DNA from: Undaria pinnatifida
Taxonomy: Eukaryota; Sar; Phaeophyceae; Laminariales; Alariaceae
Length of the DNA: 64,000 nucleotides
Direction of reading: 5' to 3'
Assembly (NCBI GenBank): GCA_012845835.1
Contig: JABAKD010000013.1
Coordinates: forward strand, 11,045,201-11,109,200
The position numbers and the translations under genes were made by a program. Positions 33,085 through 46,800 of the stretch are shown in pieces (the stretch's first letter is position 1; each line of letters opens with the position of its first letter). Under the pieces are notes generated by a model. That model was not told the DNA's origin and did no database searches. It saw only the letters and a list, made by a program, of their open reading frames with translations.

Positions 33085-33200
33085 AACTATTATTATCTGT
33101 TGTTGTTGTTATTCTCACATTAATAACTCGATCGCGTAATCAAGTCCGTGGAGGACAGGCTCCAGTCACTCTGGAGTGGAAAAATACCCCAGGGAATATA
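33085..33200 (-). repeat. Reversed end of the (AAC)-tailed element
   Basis: It reads TTGTTGTTGTTATTCTCACA then TTAATAACTCG...CAAGTCCGTGG...GACAGGCTCCAGTCACTCTGGAG. This is the reverse complement of the element end at 34863-34965 and 41880-41975, with a very short (GTT)n. Confidence 0.7.
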
Positions 33201-33229
33201 TAGGTATATGTGGGAAATATAATGTACCT

Positions 33230-34150
33230 GGTATATATACCCTTTATCTTTCTAGAGCCATCCATGCCGCTGCTTCCCCCCCCCCCCGCCCCCGCTCCCC
33301 GCCCCGAACGCCCCCTCCTTCCCCACCACCCGCACCATCGCCTAGACCTAGCACCACACGTATAGCAAGCCCCTACATCTATGCCACCTAAAGCCCTCCC
33401 CCCCCCCCCCCCCCCCCTCCCCCACCCCCCACCTCTCCACCCCCCCACCCCATCCCACCCCCACCCCCTCGAACACTCCGCCCTCTACTCACTGATTGTA
33501 CGACTTACAGGATATACATGATAAACTGGTGCATTCTTTCCAAAACCGTCACATTTATCCCCTCAAAATAATGTATAGTTTCCACGCACAGATTGAGCTG
33601 CCCCACCCGCCCCACCCCCGCCCCAACCCCCCCCCCATGATAAACTGGTGTTTTTTTCCCAAAGCTGTCAGACTTATCCCCTTGAAGGATTTATAGTTTC
33701 CACGCACAAATTGAGCTGCCCCGCCCGTCCCCTTTCCCCCCGCCCCCCCCCCTTCCCCCCCCCCTTCCCCCCCCCCTCCCCCCCCCCTCCAACCCCGCTC
33801 CCTTTTGATCAAAACCAGGCCCCCACGTCCTTCAAAACTCCGCCCTCCCCTCACCGGTTCTTCGACTTACAGGATTCACTTGATAAACGGATGCATTTCC
33901 TTCCACAGCTGTCAGATTTTGTCCCCCTCAGAAACGGGTTTCATAATTTCCGCGCACAGACTGACTAACATCACCCTGTTGACCCTGATAGCTGCACTGT
34001 AGTTGCAAAAGGAGTCGGCGACCTATATCCTTAATGAGGACACACAACTCGTAATACGTGCGATCGGAGTATCACGCACAGCTTGCGAAGATGAGTTTCG
34101 ACAAAATATTCGATCTCACAGCTGGAGTGTATTTTCATTTTTTATGATAT
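33230..34150. repeat. C-tract module cluster, copy 1
   Basis: Contains C-rich tracts alternating with roughly 100-nt modules that begin GACTTACAGGAT and read TTTCCAAAACCGTCACATTTA or CAGCTGTCAGATTTTGTCCC, then TATAGTTTCCACGCACAGA. Modules start near 33505, 33645 and 33865. It ends with the ATGAGTTTCGACAAAAT repeat. The same block recurs at 38265-39265 and 40310-41215. One module is open in frame (DKRMHFLPQLSDFVPLRNGF), resembling a duplicated exon start. Confidence 0.75.
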
Positions 34151-34522
34151 ACCCTGGTATGTATAGGATCTTCGTTAACTGCTGTACTGCTGTGTAGTAT
34201 TAATAGTGCGTGGCGTTGGGTTTTAGAGTGACTCGTCAGCACACATTTTTATCAACATCGTCTTGAAATTTGTGGGCCTTCCAATGGCCGTCACAAGTTA
34301 GCGTAAGGCTGCCCTGACTTCTTCGCCTTGTTGCATTCCCTCCCCAGCGCCATTGATGCACTTGATACCCTCTATGAGCCCAATGCCGTCTTTAGTCAGT
34401 TCCTAGGGTCTGCTAGTATATGGCGTTTTTTCTACTCTCCTTTCCTCCTTGCTTCCTCTTTCGTAAGACTTCTTGTTTTGTGCTTTCTTGCTTTTCTTTT
34501 CTTTCCTTTTTCGCTTTCTGTT

Positions 34523-34606
34523 CTTTCCTTTCCTTTCCTTTCCTTTCCTTTCCTTTCCTTTCCTTTCCTTTCCTTTCCTTTCCTTTCCTTTCCTTTCCTT
34601 TCCTTT
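34523..34606. repeat. (TTTCC)n pentanucleotide array
   Basis: About 16-17 near-perfect CTTTC units on the plus strand, within a wider pyrimidine-rich stretch from 34435 to 34625. Confidence 0.95.
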
Positions 34607-34624
34607 CTCTTCTTATATTTTCTC

Positions 34625-34965
34625 TGTTTCTTTTCTCCAATTGACTGACGTGCGTGTGCGTAGTGATAGGTACGTAGTGACGTGTAATATATACGTTGCA
34701 GTCTTTCTTGGGTGGCAAGCGGTATATTCGGCTTTTCCAGGCGCGAGTAGTGAGACGTATGCACCAGTATGGACCTGGCACATCGTAGGCTGACTCCCGA
34801 TTTCACTTTGTACATGTTTCTGGCGGAGGCATGAATTGCATCGACTGTGATATAGTCTATGCGTGTGCCACCTTTGGTTTGTGTTTTTCCCTGGGGTATT
34901 CCTCAGCTCCAGAGTGACTGGAACCTGTCCTGTGACCACGGACTCGATTGTGCGAGTTAATATGA
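34625..34965 (+). mobile_element. (AAC)-tailed repeat element, about 340 bp (second copy 41610-41975)
   Basis: Both copies share TGCGTAGTGATAGGTAC, TCTTTCTTGGGTGGCAAGCG, GGCACATCGTAGGCTG, GGAGGCATGAATTGC and CAGAGTGACTGGA. They end at GCGAGTTAAT(A/G)TGA, directly followed by (AAC)n. No ORF. The 3' tail position of the repeat is like that of a retroposed element, but no pol III boxes were found. Confidence 0.7.
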
Positions 34966-35443
<478 letters not shown>

Positions 35444-36264
35444 TTTGAGTGGAAATTCCTGTTGCCAACTTATATATCGTGTGCCAAGTATCTTCTTGGA
35501 ATGATACCTACCCAATCGAGGCCGCAAGGACAAAGATTGCCGTGCGCAGACAGTATTTCGTACGCACCACGTACCTGTATCACCGACTTTTTCGTCAGCC
35601 AATCCACCGCCCACCGTCGCCCCTGATCCAAACACTGCTGCCGTTGAGATACGGCCCAAAACCAACTCATTTCTTAGCCCAATCAATATTAGTGAAGTCA
35701 CATGCATCGCGTCAAAACTAACCTTCGACAAGGGCACCTCCAGCGGGGTCCTCCGGGGCCCTCCGGCGGGGCCCCCGCACCAGCCTGGGGGGTCTAATCG
35801 ACGAGACCAACATCCTGGTTGGATCCAGGTTCGTTCCTGGCTGCGGCGTCTACTGACTACTACTAACTAGTAGAGCTGCGACCGGAACAAAGTCCTACGA
35901 ACCAAAAACCATGATTGAAACAAAAACGGTAGAAAAAATATTTCGACTCTCACCTCGCTCTCACCATCATAGAGTCTCTATATATTATGGGGGTGGAATC
36001 GTACATTTGAGACAATAGGTGGAGTGAGGAGCGGTACTAAAAATCAAGTGCGCTGCTCGATAACCTGTTCCTGACCGTCGGTATACTGAACAATCTTCGG
36101 GCGCGTCTTCTCTGTGTCAGGTGTGTGAGGAATTTCTTTGTCGTTTTTCAAGCAAGCGGTTGCGTTGGCATATACTGCCTGGCTTGATGTAAAGGAAAGG
36201 AACACCACTCAGCGATCATCTACTACACGTTAGGGCATGTTTTCATGAACACCACTAACAAGAG

Positions 36265-37350
36265 CACCAGACATGGACGCGACATCTACAGGACCACAAC
36301 ATCTTCGACTCGACAGTGGGAGAAAACAGGACGTATAAGCGTACACTATAGTCTATAATGATGTGAAAAGTAAGTACAGACAGGGATGTTAACACTGCGG
36401 TAAACCACACGACCAACCTATTACGCAGGGTATTTCGTGCCTCCATCCGCTTACATGATTGCCTGACAACCTTTACCATACCAAACGCAGTAGCATATGC
36501 CTAACGAAGTAAAGTCACCCTCGCGTTCAATAGTGGTGACATCGCATTTCCACGTGAGACAGCCTTTACGAAACGCAGTAGCATATGCCTGACGAAGTAA
36601 AGTTACCCTCGCGTTCAATAGTGACATCGCATATATATGACGTTGCATGCCCACTTTAACTGCTGTATTTGTAAGATGTATCTCTGTATGTATCTCTGTC
36701 TTAGAATTGGCGACCTCAGAGCCCCACAGCGGCACGGTAAAAATCATGGACGTGAAATCGTACATTTGAGACAATAATAAGTTGAAAAAGAAGCACAGGC
36801 AGACCTGATAAAATTGCGATAAACCACACTGCCGACCCATCGCATACCCTCCTGAGACGACCTCTACGAAACACAGTAGTACCATAACCTAACGAAGTAA
36901 AGTCACCCTCGCGATCAATACTGATGACATCGCATATATATGACATCACATACCCACCTCGCCTGATGTATTTGTAGGATGTATCTCTGACTTGAAATTG
37001 ACGACCGCAGAGCCCCACATCGGCAAGGTAAAATCATAGGGGTGAAATCGTACTTTTATTTGAGACAAAAATAATTTGGAAAAGGAATCACAGTACAGGC
37101 AGATGTGTTAAAATTGCGGTAAACAACCTTACCAACCCATTACGTAGGGTATTTCGTACATACCGTCTGCATGATCGCCTCCCAACCTATGCCAAACGAA
37201 GTATGACTAACGATGTAACGTAATTGAGCGCATGTATACCAAGCGTTCCTTAAAAACTGACGATTCGCATCCCTCCTGCTAATGCTCAATGGCGGAGACA
37301 GTACATGGCCACATACATCACCTCGCATGCTGTATTTGGCAATACATATC
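36265..37350. repeat. Tandem repeat of about 300-bp units (fourth copy 39275-39560)
   Basis: Three units share ACCACACYGACC/ACCTTACCAACCCATTACG, GGGTATTTCGT, CTAACGAAGTAAAGTCACCC TCGCG and CACAGGCAGA..TGTTAAAATTGCGG. A related unit with the same flanks follows at 39275-39560, upstream of another C-tract module cluster. No gene is supported between 35450 and 43380 outside these repeats. Confidence 0.7.
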
Positions 37351-37639
37351 TCTTTCGTATAGTTAGCGATGTCAGAAAATAATGGTAACTGTATGATGGT
37401 GGTGACAAACAGTGCATGACCACATCACCTCGCCTGTTGTATTTGACAATACGTATCTCTTTTTTATAGTTAGCAATATCAGAAAATAATGGTAACTACA
37501 AATATTCTATAAAATATTCTAGCTTTCGATCCATGAATCATACAACAACGACTTGTGAAGATTTAACACGTTATTTACTACACTTAAACACTGGGTTGCA
37601 TGCTGCATCGAACATCAAACCTTCTAGAATAGTAAACAT

Positions 37640-40600
37640 TACAAGCCAGATGATATAAAGGGATGTCTTATTGCTTCAATCGTCAGGTTTGTCCCCTTTG
37701 AGGATTTATAGTTTCCGCGCACATATTGAAATGTCCCGCCCCTCGCCCCCCCCCCCCCTCCCCTCCCCCTCCCCTGACCCCTCTTGTTCATGAAAAACCC
37801 CAACCCTCCCCCCCCCCCCGTCCCCCCCCGTCCCCCCCCCCGTCCCCCGATCTCCCCCCCCCTTCCGCCTAGTTTGTCCAAACGCCCCACTCAAAATCGA
37901 AATCGGCCAGAGTAATAAACACCTCTACGCAGTTGATATCACGTTATTATCTTTCTGACCATCCATGACGTAGTTTTCAATTATTTTCCCCCCGACTCCC
38001 CCCCTTCAGTGCCCCCTCTTTTCCAACCACCCGCACGATCGCCTAGACCTAGCACCACGCCTACAACAAGCCCCTACATATCTTTGATCTCACAGCCGAA
38101 GTGTATTTGAATATTATTTGGGACCTAAACCTGCTAAAAATCTCCCCCCTCCCCCCCCTCCCCCCCCTCTCGCTCGCCCTTACTCAAACGCCCCACCAAA
38201 TATCGAAATCCGCCAGATTAATAAACACTTTACGCACAGGTTATCACCTCATTATCTTTCGAGAGCCATCCATGCCGCTGCTTTCCCCCCCCCCCCGCCC
38301 CGAACGCCCCCTTCTTCCCCATCACCCACACCATCGCCTAGACCTAGCACCACACGTATAACAAACCCCTCACCTAAACCCCTCCTTCCCCCCCCCCCCC
38401 CCCCCCCCCCGCCCCCCCCCGCCCCCTCCCCCGCCCCCCACCCGCCCCCACCCCCCACCTTCCCCCCCCCCAACCCATCCCAACCCCACCCCCTCGAACA
38501 CTCCACCCTCTCTCTACTCACTGATTGTACGACTTACCCCAGGATATACATGATAAACTGATGCATTATTTCCAAAACCGTCACATTTATCCCCTCAAAA
38601 TAATGTATAGTTTCCACGCACATATTGAGCTGCCCCACACGCCCCCCCCCCGCCCCAAACCCCCCCCCCCCCCCCAATAATAAACTGGTGCCAACACCGT
38701 CAGATTTATCCCCTTGAAAGGATTATAACTTACATGTGAAAATTTCCCCCCCCTTCCCCCCCCCCCCCCCCCCCCCCCTCCAAACCCGCTCGCTTTTGAT
38801 CAAAACCAGGCCCCCACGTCCTTCCCAAAACTCCGCCCCCCCCCCTCACCGGTTATTCGACTTGCAAGATTCACGTGATAAAAGGATACATTTCCCTCCA
38901 CAGCTGTCAGATTTTGTCCCCCTCAGAAACGGGTTTTATAGTTTCAGCGCACAGACTGACTAACATCACCCTGTTGACCCTGATAGCTACACTGTAGTTG
39001 CAAGGGGAGTCGCCGACCTATATCCTTAATGAGGACACACAACTCGTAATGCGCGCGATCGGAGTATCACACACAGCTTGCAAAGATGAGTTTCGACGAA
39101 ATCTTCGATCTCACAGCTGGAGTGTATTTTCATTTTTTATAATAATGAGGACACACAACCCGTAATACGCGCGATCGGAGTATCACACACAGCTAGCTGC
39201 TTGCAAATATGAGTTTTGACAAAATCTTCGATCTCACAGCTGGAGTGTATATTCATTTTTTATAATAATAATTTGAGAAGGAAGCACAGGCAGATATGTT
39301 AAAATTGCGGTAAACCACCTTACCAACCCATTACGTAGGGTATTTCGTACATACCGTCCGCATGATCGCCTCCCAATCTATGCCAAGTGAAGTATGACTA
39401 ACGAGGTAACGTAATTGAGCGCGTGTACACCAAGCGTTCTTTTAAAAACGCTGACGATTCGCATTTCTCCCTCTAGTGCTCAATGGCGGTGACAGTGCAT
39501 GACCACATACATCACCTCGCATGTTGTATTTGGCAATACGTATCTCTTTCTTATAATTAGCGATGTCAGAAAATAATGGTGACTACAAATATTCTAGCTT
39601 TCGATCCATGTATCATACAACAACGACTTATGAAGATTTAACACGTTATTTACTACACCTAAACACTGGGTTGCATACTGCATCTAACATCAAACCTTCT
39701 AGAATAATAAACATTACCAGGCAGATGATATAAAGGGATGTCTTATTGCTACAACCGCCAGGTTTGTCCCCTTTAAAGATTTATAGTTTCCGCGCACATA
39801 TTGAAATGTCCCCCCCCCCCCCCCCCCCTCCCCTCCCCCTCCCCCGATCCCTCCTGTTAAACCCCCCCCCCCCCCCTTTCCCCCCCCCCCTCCCCGTCCC
39901 CCCCCCCCCCCCCCTCTCTTTTTTCCGCCTAGTTTGTTCAAACGCCCCACTTACAATCGAGATCGGCCAGATTAAAAAACACCTCTACGCAGTTGATACC
40001 ACGTCATTATCTTTCTGACCATCAAGACATAGTTTTCATTCTTTCCCCCCACCCCCCTCAACCCCCCCCTCCAACGCCCCCTCTTTTCCCACCACCCGCA
40101 CGATCGCTTAGACCTAGCACCACGCGTATAACAAGCCCCTACATATCTTTGATCTCACAGCCGGAGTGTATTTGAATATTATATGTGACCTATACCTTCT
40201 AACCCCCCCCCCCCCTTCTCGCTCTCCCTTGCTCAAACGCCCCACCAAATAAATATCGAAATCCGCCAGATTAATAAACACTTCACGCACTGGATATCAC
40301 CTCATTATCTTGCTAGAGCCATCCATGCCGCTGCTTTCCTCCCCCCCCGCCCCGCCCCGAACGCCCCCTCCTTCCCCACCACCCGCACCATCGCCTAGAC
40401 CTGGCACCACACGTTAAACAAACCCCTACATCTATGCCACCTTAATCCCTTCCCTCCCCCCCCCCCCCCCCCCCCAACTCCCCCCCCCCCGCACCGCCCC
40501 CACCCCCCACCTCCCCACCCCCCCACCCCATCCCACCCCCACCCCCTCGAACACTCCGCCCTCTACTCTCTGATTGTACGACGTACCCCAGGATATACAT

Positions 40601-41215
40601 GATAAACTGATGCATTCTTTCCAAAACCGTCACATTTATCCCCTTAAAATAATGTATAGTTTCCACGCACAGATTGAGCTGCCCCACCCGCCCCGCCCCC
40701 GCCCCAACCCCCCCCCCATGATAACTAGTGCATTTTTTTTTTTTTTTTCAAGAAACCGTCAGATTTATCCCCTTGAAGGATTCATAGCTTCCACGCACAA
40801 ATTGCCCCCCCGCCTCCCCCCCTCCCCTCCTTCCCCCCCCCTCCAACCCCGCTCCCTTTTTACCAAAACCAGGCCCCCACGTCCTTCAAAACCCCGCCCT
40901 CCCCTCACCGGTTATTCGACTTGCAGGATTCACTTGATAAACGGATGCATTTCCTTCCACAGCTGTCAGATTTTGTCCCCCTCAGAAACGGGTTTTATAG
41001 TTTCCGCGCACAGACTGCCTAACATCACCCTGTTGACCCTGATAGCTACACTGTAGTTGCAAGGGGAGTCGCCGACCTATATCCTTAGAAATGAGGACAC
41101 ACAACTCGTAATGCGCGCGATCGGAGTATCACACACAGCTTGCAAAGAAAGATGAGTTTCGACAAAAAAATCTTCGATCTCACAGCTAGCTGGAGTGTAT
41201 TTTCATTTTTTATAA
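37640..41215. repeat. C-tract module cluster, further copies
   Basis: Blocks equivalent to 33230-34150 lie at 38265-39265 and 40310-41215. Shorter blocks at 37640-38100 and 39700-40150 duplicate each other (CTGACCATCAAGACATAG/CCATGACGTAG, GATCGCCTAGACCTAGCACC). Modules begin near 37665, 38525, 38690, 38868, 39735, 40580, 40725 and 40918, each next to runs of 10-30 C. Divergence between copies is low, so duplication is fairly recent. Confidence 0.8.
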
Positions 41216-41234
41216 TATATCTGCTCATCATCAC

Positions 41235-41554
41235 CTACATAGAAGCCGGTCGCCCCGGTGGCGTATCAGGTTATCCTCGAGCCTGGTATAGGTCAGTTTC
41301 GTGAGTTCGAGCCCCGCCGAGTGCATACTCGTATAAATTCGTTGGGACTTTTTCTTGTGGACAAATTGACTTGCGGAAAGCGCGAGAGCGTGAGTAAGCA
41401 ACACTCGATGAACAATCGACGAGCAGTGGGATTGCTGAACCCTATGCGCGATAAAAATTGAAGGCAAGAACCGGGGAGGAGAAGGGTCGACACCTATGAC
41501 CACGTCTTGTCCAGAAGCTGGAAAGTAAAAGTGTGCAAAAAAAAAAAAAAAAAA
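41235..41554 (+). mobile_element. SINE-1, complete tRNA-derived SINE with poly(A)
   Basis: The head contains a pol III A box (TGGCGTATCAGG) and B box (AGTTCGAGCCC) about 50 nt apart, inside tRNA-like sequence. The body has ATCGACGAGCAGTGGGATTG and GACCACGTCTTGTCCAGAAG. The element ends in 18 A. Fragments of the same body are at 4005-4165 and 6385-6500, and a diverged head at 46395-46440. No clear target-site duplication. Confidence 0.8.
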
Positions 41555-41609
41555 CATACCAGGTACCATTTACCTTTCTTTTCTTCTCTTTGTTTCTTTT
41601 TTCCTACGT

Positions 41610-42225
41610 TTTGACTTGCGTCTGTCGTGCGTATGCGTAGTGATAGGTACTACAAGTACGCGTAATATATACGTGGTAGTCTTTCTTGGGTGGCAAGCGG
41701 TTTTATAGTCGGTTTTTCGGTTTTTCCAAGCACGAGCAGTGAGACGTATAGTAGTCTATGCGCCGACATGGATCTGGCACATCGTAGGCTGGCTCCCGAT
41801 TTCATTTTTTATATGTTTCTGGTGGAGGCATGAATTGCGTCAGCTGTGATGATATACATGTAGTCTATATGTGTACCACCTTTGGTTTGTGTTTTTCCCC
41901 TGCGGTATTCCTCTCCAGAGTGACTGGAGCCTGTCCTGTGACCACGGACTTGATTATTATGCGAGTTAATGTGAGAACAACAACAACAACAAAAACCACC
42001 GTTATTAATAGTCAGTTGTGATCACTCGTACACGCACTTACTCGCATACTGGTATGTTGTTGTTGTTGTTCTCACATTAACCCGCATAATAATCAAGTCC
42101 GTGGTCACAGGACAGGCTCCAGTCACTCTGGAGCTGAGGAATAGCCCAGGGGAAAACACACACAACCCAAGGTGGTACACGCATATATCACAGCTGACGC
42201 AATTCATGCCTCCACCAGAAACATA
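41610..42225. mobile_element. (AAC)-tailed element with an inverted second copy (fold-back arrangement)
   Basis: 41610-41975 is a direct copy of 34625-34965. From 42053 to 42225 its last 170 bp recur inverted (GTTCTCACATTAACCCGCAT, CCAGTCACTCTGGAG, GCATGCCTCCACC-like end). The two (AAC)/(GTT) tails face each other across about 70 bp, so the transcript or single strand could fold into a stem of about 165 bp. Confidence 0.8.
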
Positions 42226-42512
42226 CATACCCCCAAAAGAGCAGCTTTTGAAACGACTTTTTTCACGAAGTCTGTTGAATCTTCATTATTTCTGAAAGGA
42301 TTGACGGAGGGGGGTCGGACCCCCTCATCCTCCTGCATACTACATACAGTTGGGGTCCCTCTATAGTGCCGGTTGAATAGAGCCTGTTGCCCGCTAAAAT
42401 GCGTGTGAAATCGTCTGGCACGGGTTTTGAAACAGCCAGTAGTAGTTTCGGTTGCCGTGTGTGGTGCCGGTATCTTCGGCTTGCCAAATACCGGCACTGC
42501 TGCTGCTTCCAC

Positions 42513-42518
42513 TGCTGC

Positions 42519-42612
<94 letters not shown>
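42513..42612. repeat. (TGT)n microsatellite, about 100 bp
   Basis: Pure TGT repeats ending in GTTCTCACATCAACTC, the same junction as the other AAC arrays, although the rest of the element is missing. The upstream edge grades into CTGCTGCTTCCACTGCTGC. Confidence 0.95.
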
Positions 42613-43388
42613 CTCACATCAACTCTTACGACTTCTTTTTGTCAAAAATTTAGAAAGAAGAGTCGGTGGTCACACAAAGAAGGCACTATGTATTGTGCAG
42701 GCACCACTGCTTGCTGTCTGTCGCACAAAATCTATGTTCGGCAGCATGCTGAACTCGTTAACTTCCAACCGCCCCCTACTGCTGTAATGGAGTGCTCTCC
42801 GCTACGGAGTGCTGTGACACTACCCACACACTTTTCTGGCACCTGGCCTAAATTCAGGATTTTTCGTTGTTTTTAGGATACCGCGGTCCTTTTAATTTAT
42901 TTCTTACAACAACAGCAAGATAAAAAAAAATAGTAGTAGGGTCTGTTTCACTCAGAAGTAGTACGTAAGTAGTAAGAAGAGTACCGTATTCTACACAAGA
43001 TAACACACCCCCCACATAAGATACCACACCCCCCACAGAATACGACACCCCGGTGATAATTTTTGGGGCTCGAAATATAGCGCCTTAGTCTAATACCAAG
43101 TAATATGGTGACAGAAGATACCACACCCCCACAGAATACCACACCCGGTGATAATATTTTCAAGCGCTCAAATGTATCACCGGGGGTGTGTTATCTTGTG
43201 TAGAATACGGTAGTAGTGCCGGTCTGTACCAGCCAGAACAACCGGCACTACTGCGGCAACCGGCACTATACGCCGCACACTATACCGGCACTGATAGGGA
43301 AACCAGCACTACTCAACCGGCACTATAAAGGGACTTGTTTTAAAAACTATACAACTGCTGTATTGCTCTTCTTATTGGCTCGCAAGAG

Positions 43389-43607
43389 TTATTTGTAGTT
43401 GCGTTTCGCGTTTTCGTTCCTGCGGTCCTCCTCCAAAATATCAGCCAAATGACCAAACGCAACAACACATCGTCGGCACCCCGTGTTCAGCTTTTTTTCC
43501 TTGTCAACGAGCAGATCATGATGAGGAGGCCAAGGCAACTGCTCAAACAACGACTCGTGCCCCCGGCAAAAACCGCACCGCATCACTCTCTCTCTCCCGC
43601 CCCGCAT
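43389..43607 (-). CDS. Putative 72-aa protein with two CxxC motifs
   Basis: The ATG at 43607 (minus) opens a frame reading RCGFCRGHESLFEQLPWPPH and later TGCRRCVVAFGHL, then a charged Lys/Arg-rich end. The spacing CxxC-x(27)-CxxC could form a zinc ribbon. The frame has unrepetitive, protein-like composition and lies head-to-head with the glycosyltransferase gene, 261 bp apart. An acceptor-like AAAG at about 43618 means it could instead be a terminal exon. I recognise no family. Confidence 0.3.
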   Translation of the reverse strand: MRGGRERVMRCGFCRGHESLFEQLPWPPHHDLLVDKEKKLNTGCRRCVVAFGHLADILEEDRRNENAKRNYK

Positions 43608-43868
43608 TGCAGCGTTAGCTTTCACCAAGCTAATTACTGTTATTATTATTGCCGGATACCAGGTACCAGGTAGCAGTTTTTTTTTAACGTAGTACCTACC
43701 GGGTATCCGGTAGGTACCTGTACTACTTACTACTACTACTGCTGTTGTTGTTTTCATTGTGCAAGAGAGGGAATACAGCTGCGGCTCTTGCTGAGAGTTT
43801 TCGGGAATCGGACACGGCAGAAGCCCCGCTAGGAGACCATATAATAGCGAGGAGGGCGCTGATTGACA

Positions 43869-46800
43869 ATGGGTCTAGCGTCGCCGACTCGCGTTTGGGC
43901 GACGGCCCTGTTGCTGCTGCTTGCGCGAGTAGCGACCTCTGCTGCTGCTCCTGATGAGAGTGCTTTGATGACGCCTGCCAAGGCGGGAGGAGGAATCAAT
44001 GGTGTCGGTGGTGGTGGTGGTGGTGCTGTTCCTGCTCCCGTTAGTGATATTCCACTCGATGTGTTGTCGCACCCACCCCCTCCTTCTCCTCCTCCTGCTG
44101 CCGCGTCTTCTGCTAGCGAACTCGTGGTGGGAAAACTGGTGATGGAGAAACGGGTGATGGAGGAGCTGTTGAGGGACAGTGACGGGGAGAGCGATTGGTA
44201 TGGAAGAGTAGAGCAGGAGGAGGATAAAATGGGGCATCTTATGGGGGTAGAGAGCGTTCGGGATCAAGACGCGGAGAAGAAGGAACAGAGGAAGCAGTAT
44301 CTAAGAGCAGAAGAGGGCGGCCGGGATGAACGCGAAGGAGAGGAAAAAAAGGAGGATACGAACGAGCAGTATCTTGCAGTAGAGAAAGATCGAGCCCACC
44401 AAGCAGAGAAGGAAGAGAAAAAGGAGCAGTATCTAGCGGTAGCGATACCGGTCGGGCCGGCAACGCAACATGATGCCTTCCAGCGCATGTCGTGGTGGCC
44501 CACGAAGTGCTCCAGCGTGACCAGGCTGTACGTCGACCTCGTGCTCTTCTACGACTCCGACCAGCATCCCGGCCCCACTGCTATGGATGCTCTTCGCGCG
44601 TATGGCGGACACTGTGTTAGGGATGTCAAGCTCGTGCTGGGGGCTACGGTGAGTTGTTTGGGTTTATCGCGCAGCGCATACATACATATTACATCGTACA
44701 AGGTTCCCCTCCGGGAAGTAATTAATTGGCACAAGGACACATAAAAAATATATAAATATGGGTCACAGGTACATTTTCTACCGTTACGTAGACAGATCTT
44801 CTCGTGAAGATTTGTATGAACGGTAGCCGTTCCAGAAGTATTGAATATCGTGTCTTGTTGTACTAAAAGTGGTCGTGGAGTCTCCGTAGATTCTGATGAC
44901 AGAGAGGCGGGTAATTACGTCTCCCGCTGACAAGTAATCTCTGTCGACTCTCTGTTTTGCCTGCGAAGCACCTTTCGTTGCCTCAAGGCACTTCTATCGT
45001 TACCGTCGCTTGGTTCGCCGTCGAACCTTGCTCCAACCTGGCGTGTCCTTCACGCTACGAAGAACAAGAAGAGAAGTGGTTGCAAGTTGCGAGTCGAACC
45101 TGGGATACCCCAATCCCTCATTTGGCGTCGACGGCCGTCGCTTGGTTCGCCGTCGAACCTTGCTCCAACCTGGCGTGTCCTTCACGCTACGAAGAACAAG
45201 AAGAGAAGTGGTTGCAAGTTGCGAGTCGAACCTGGGATACCCCAATCCCTCATAAACATTTTTTTTTTTAGAAAATAGTTTAGTCTAATATAGACTACCA
45301 TGGTATATTATCATTTTTTTTAGTTCGGTCAGCAGTTTTTTTCGTCTTGGCCTCAGAATGGGATGCTCGGAACTGGAATTTCTCGGTCAAATCGCTTCGT
45401 TCGAGCGCCGTCTTCGCGGGGCGGTTCTTAACGCCCCTCGCCCTGCCTTATTCGTTCGGCATCTCAACGTGAACGTGGATGGATGCCGAGCGAGACAAGC
45501 GAGAAGCGCGCAAAAAATTGTATTTTGAGCGGTCCTCTCCACAATTATTCTTGGGATCTTGTTGTACATGTGTGCGGAGAGGTTGATAACATAAAACTCG
45601 GCAAGAAATTAATTCCAAATTGGCGTCATAGTTTGTCCCAAAACAAACAATATTTACTGTAAAAAAAAAAAAACATGGTACCGCGGTAGGTGTGGTTTCA
45701 TAGTATTAATAGTAGTGCATTTCATTATTAAATTTCGGTATGTACGTACGTACATGGGTAGACATGGCACGCGCACGCATGACTAAAACAAGGAGGTAGT
45801 GGTTACGATTGCTGCGCCAGAAAACGCCACACACGAGCATTATTACGAGTGGCTGCGTGCCCGGCCTCGAGGTTGTGGTAGTTCGGGCACATCAACATAG
45901 TTTGTACCCGTGTGCAAGTAATACAGATACGAGTAAGAGCACACACACACCGATGCGCTCTATTACACACGCGCGTTTTGTCTGACTTATAGCAAGGGGG
46001 AGGGTGTACAAAAAAACAGGGAACAACGTTTTGACATAAAAAACGAGGGGAAAAATCGTTCCTGTTGTTAATTTGCGCCACGCGAAGGTCGTATAGTAAG
46101 TAGTGACGGTATCCACGGAAGAAACCAGTGGCATGCATTCGTTCCGGTATCGCATCGTTTGGTGGTTCTTTTCCCCGAGAATACTCTATATGGAGAAGAA
46201 GTTATTAGACAATGTGGGAGGCGTGCTTTGTTGTTGCTGTGGTGCTTCTGCCTCCGTTGCTGTTTTGGTCGTTTGCCGCGGTCAACTGGAAAAAGAGCGG
46301 TCGTATTGGTACGTACCTGACAAATAGTTTTGTATTGCGTCCTACTTGACGTGCTCCTCGCTGCTGATTGCTGGTTGATGATCTCTGGTAAGTTATATAA
46401 ATCCGGTCGCCCCGGCGGTCTATCTAGTGGTTACCTTCGAATACTACTAGCATTGATCCTTGAGTGTGTTTCGCACTGTTGTGAGATAGGATTTTATTTA
46501 TTTGCAGAAATGCAAACAAAATAGGATCAACAGACTGCTGAGAACGCCTAGCAGCGTGAGTAGGTACATTTTGGTGTCGCATAAGCGACGATGAGGTGGT
46601 TATAGTATTCCATGACTATTCGACCATTATTACGCGGGTCAAATACGCACTTTTTTGGCCTCATTGCAGGCTTTTCTTCACATTTATTATGCTCGTGTTG
46701 TGCCTGTGTTGTTCCTTTTATTGTGTCGTTTTCCTTTGAACACACCATTTGTTTGTGTTTGGAATTGTGTTTATAACCGGGGGGGCCTGAATCCTGGATA

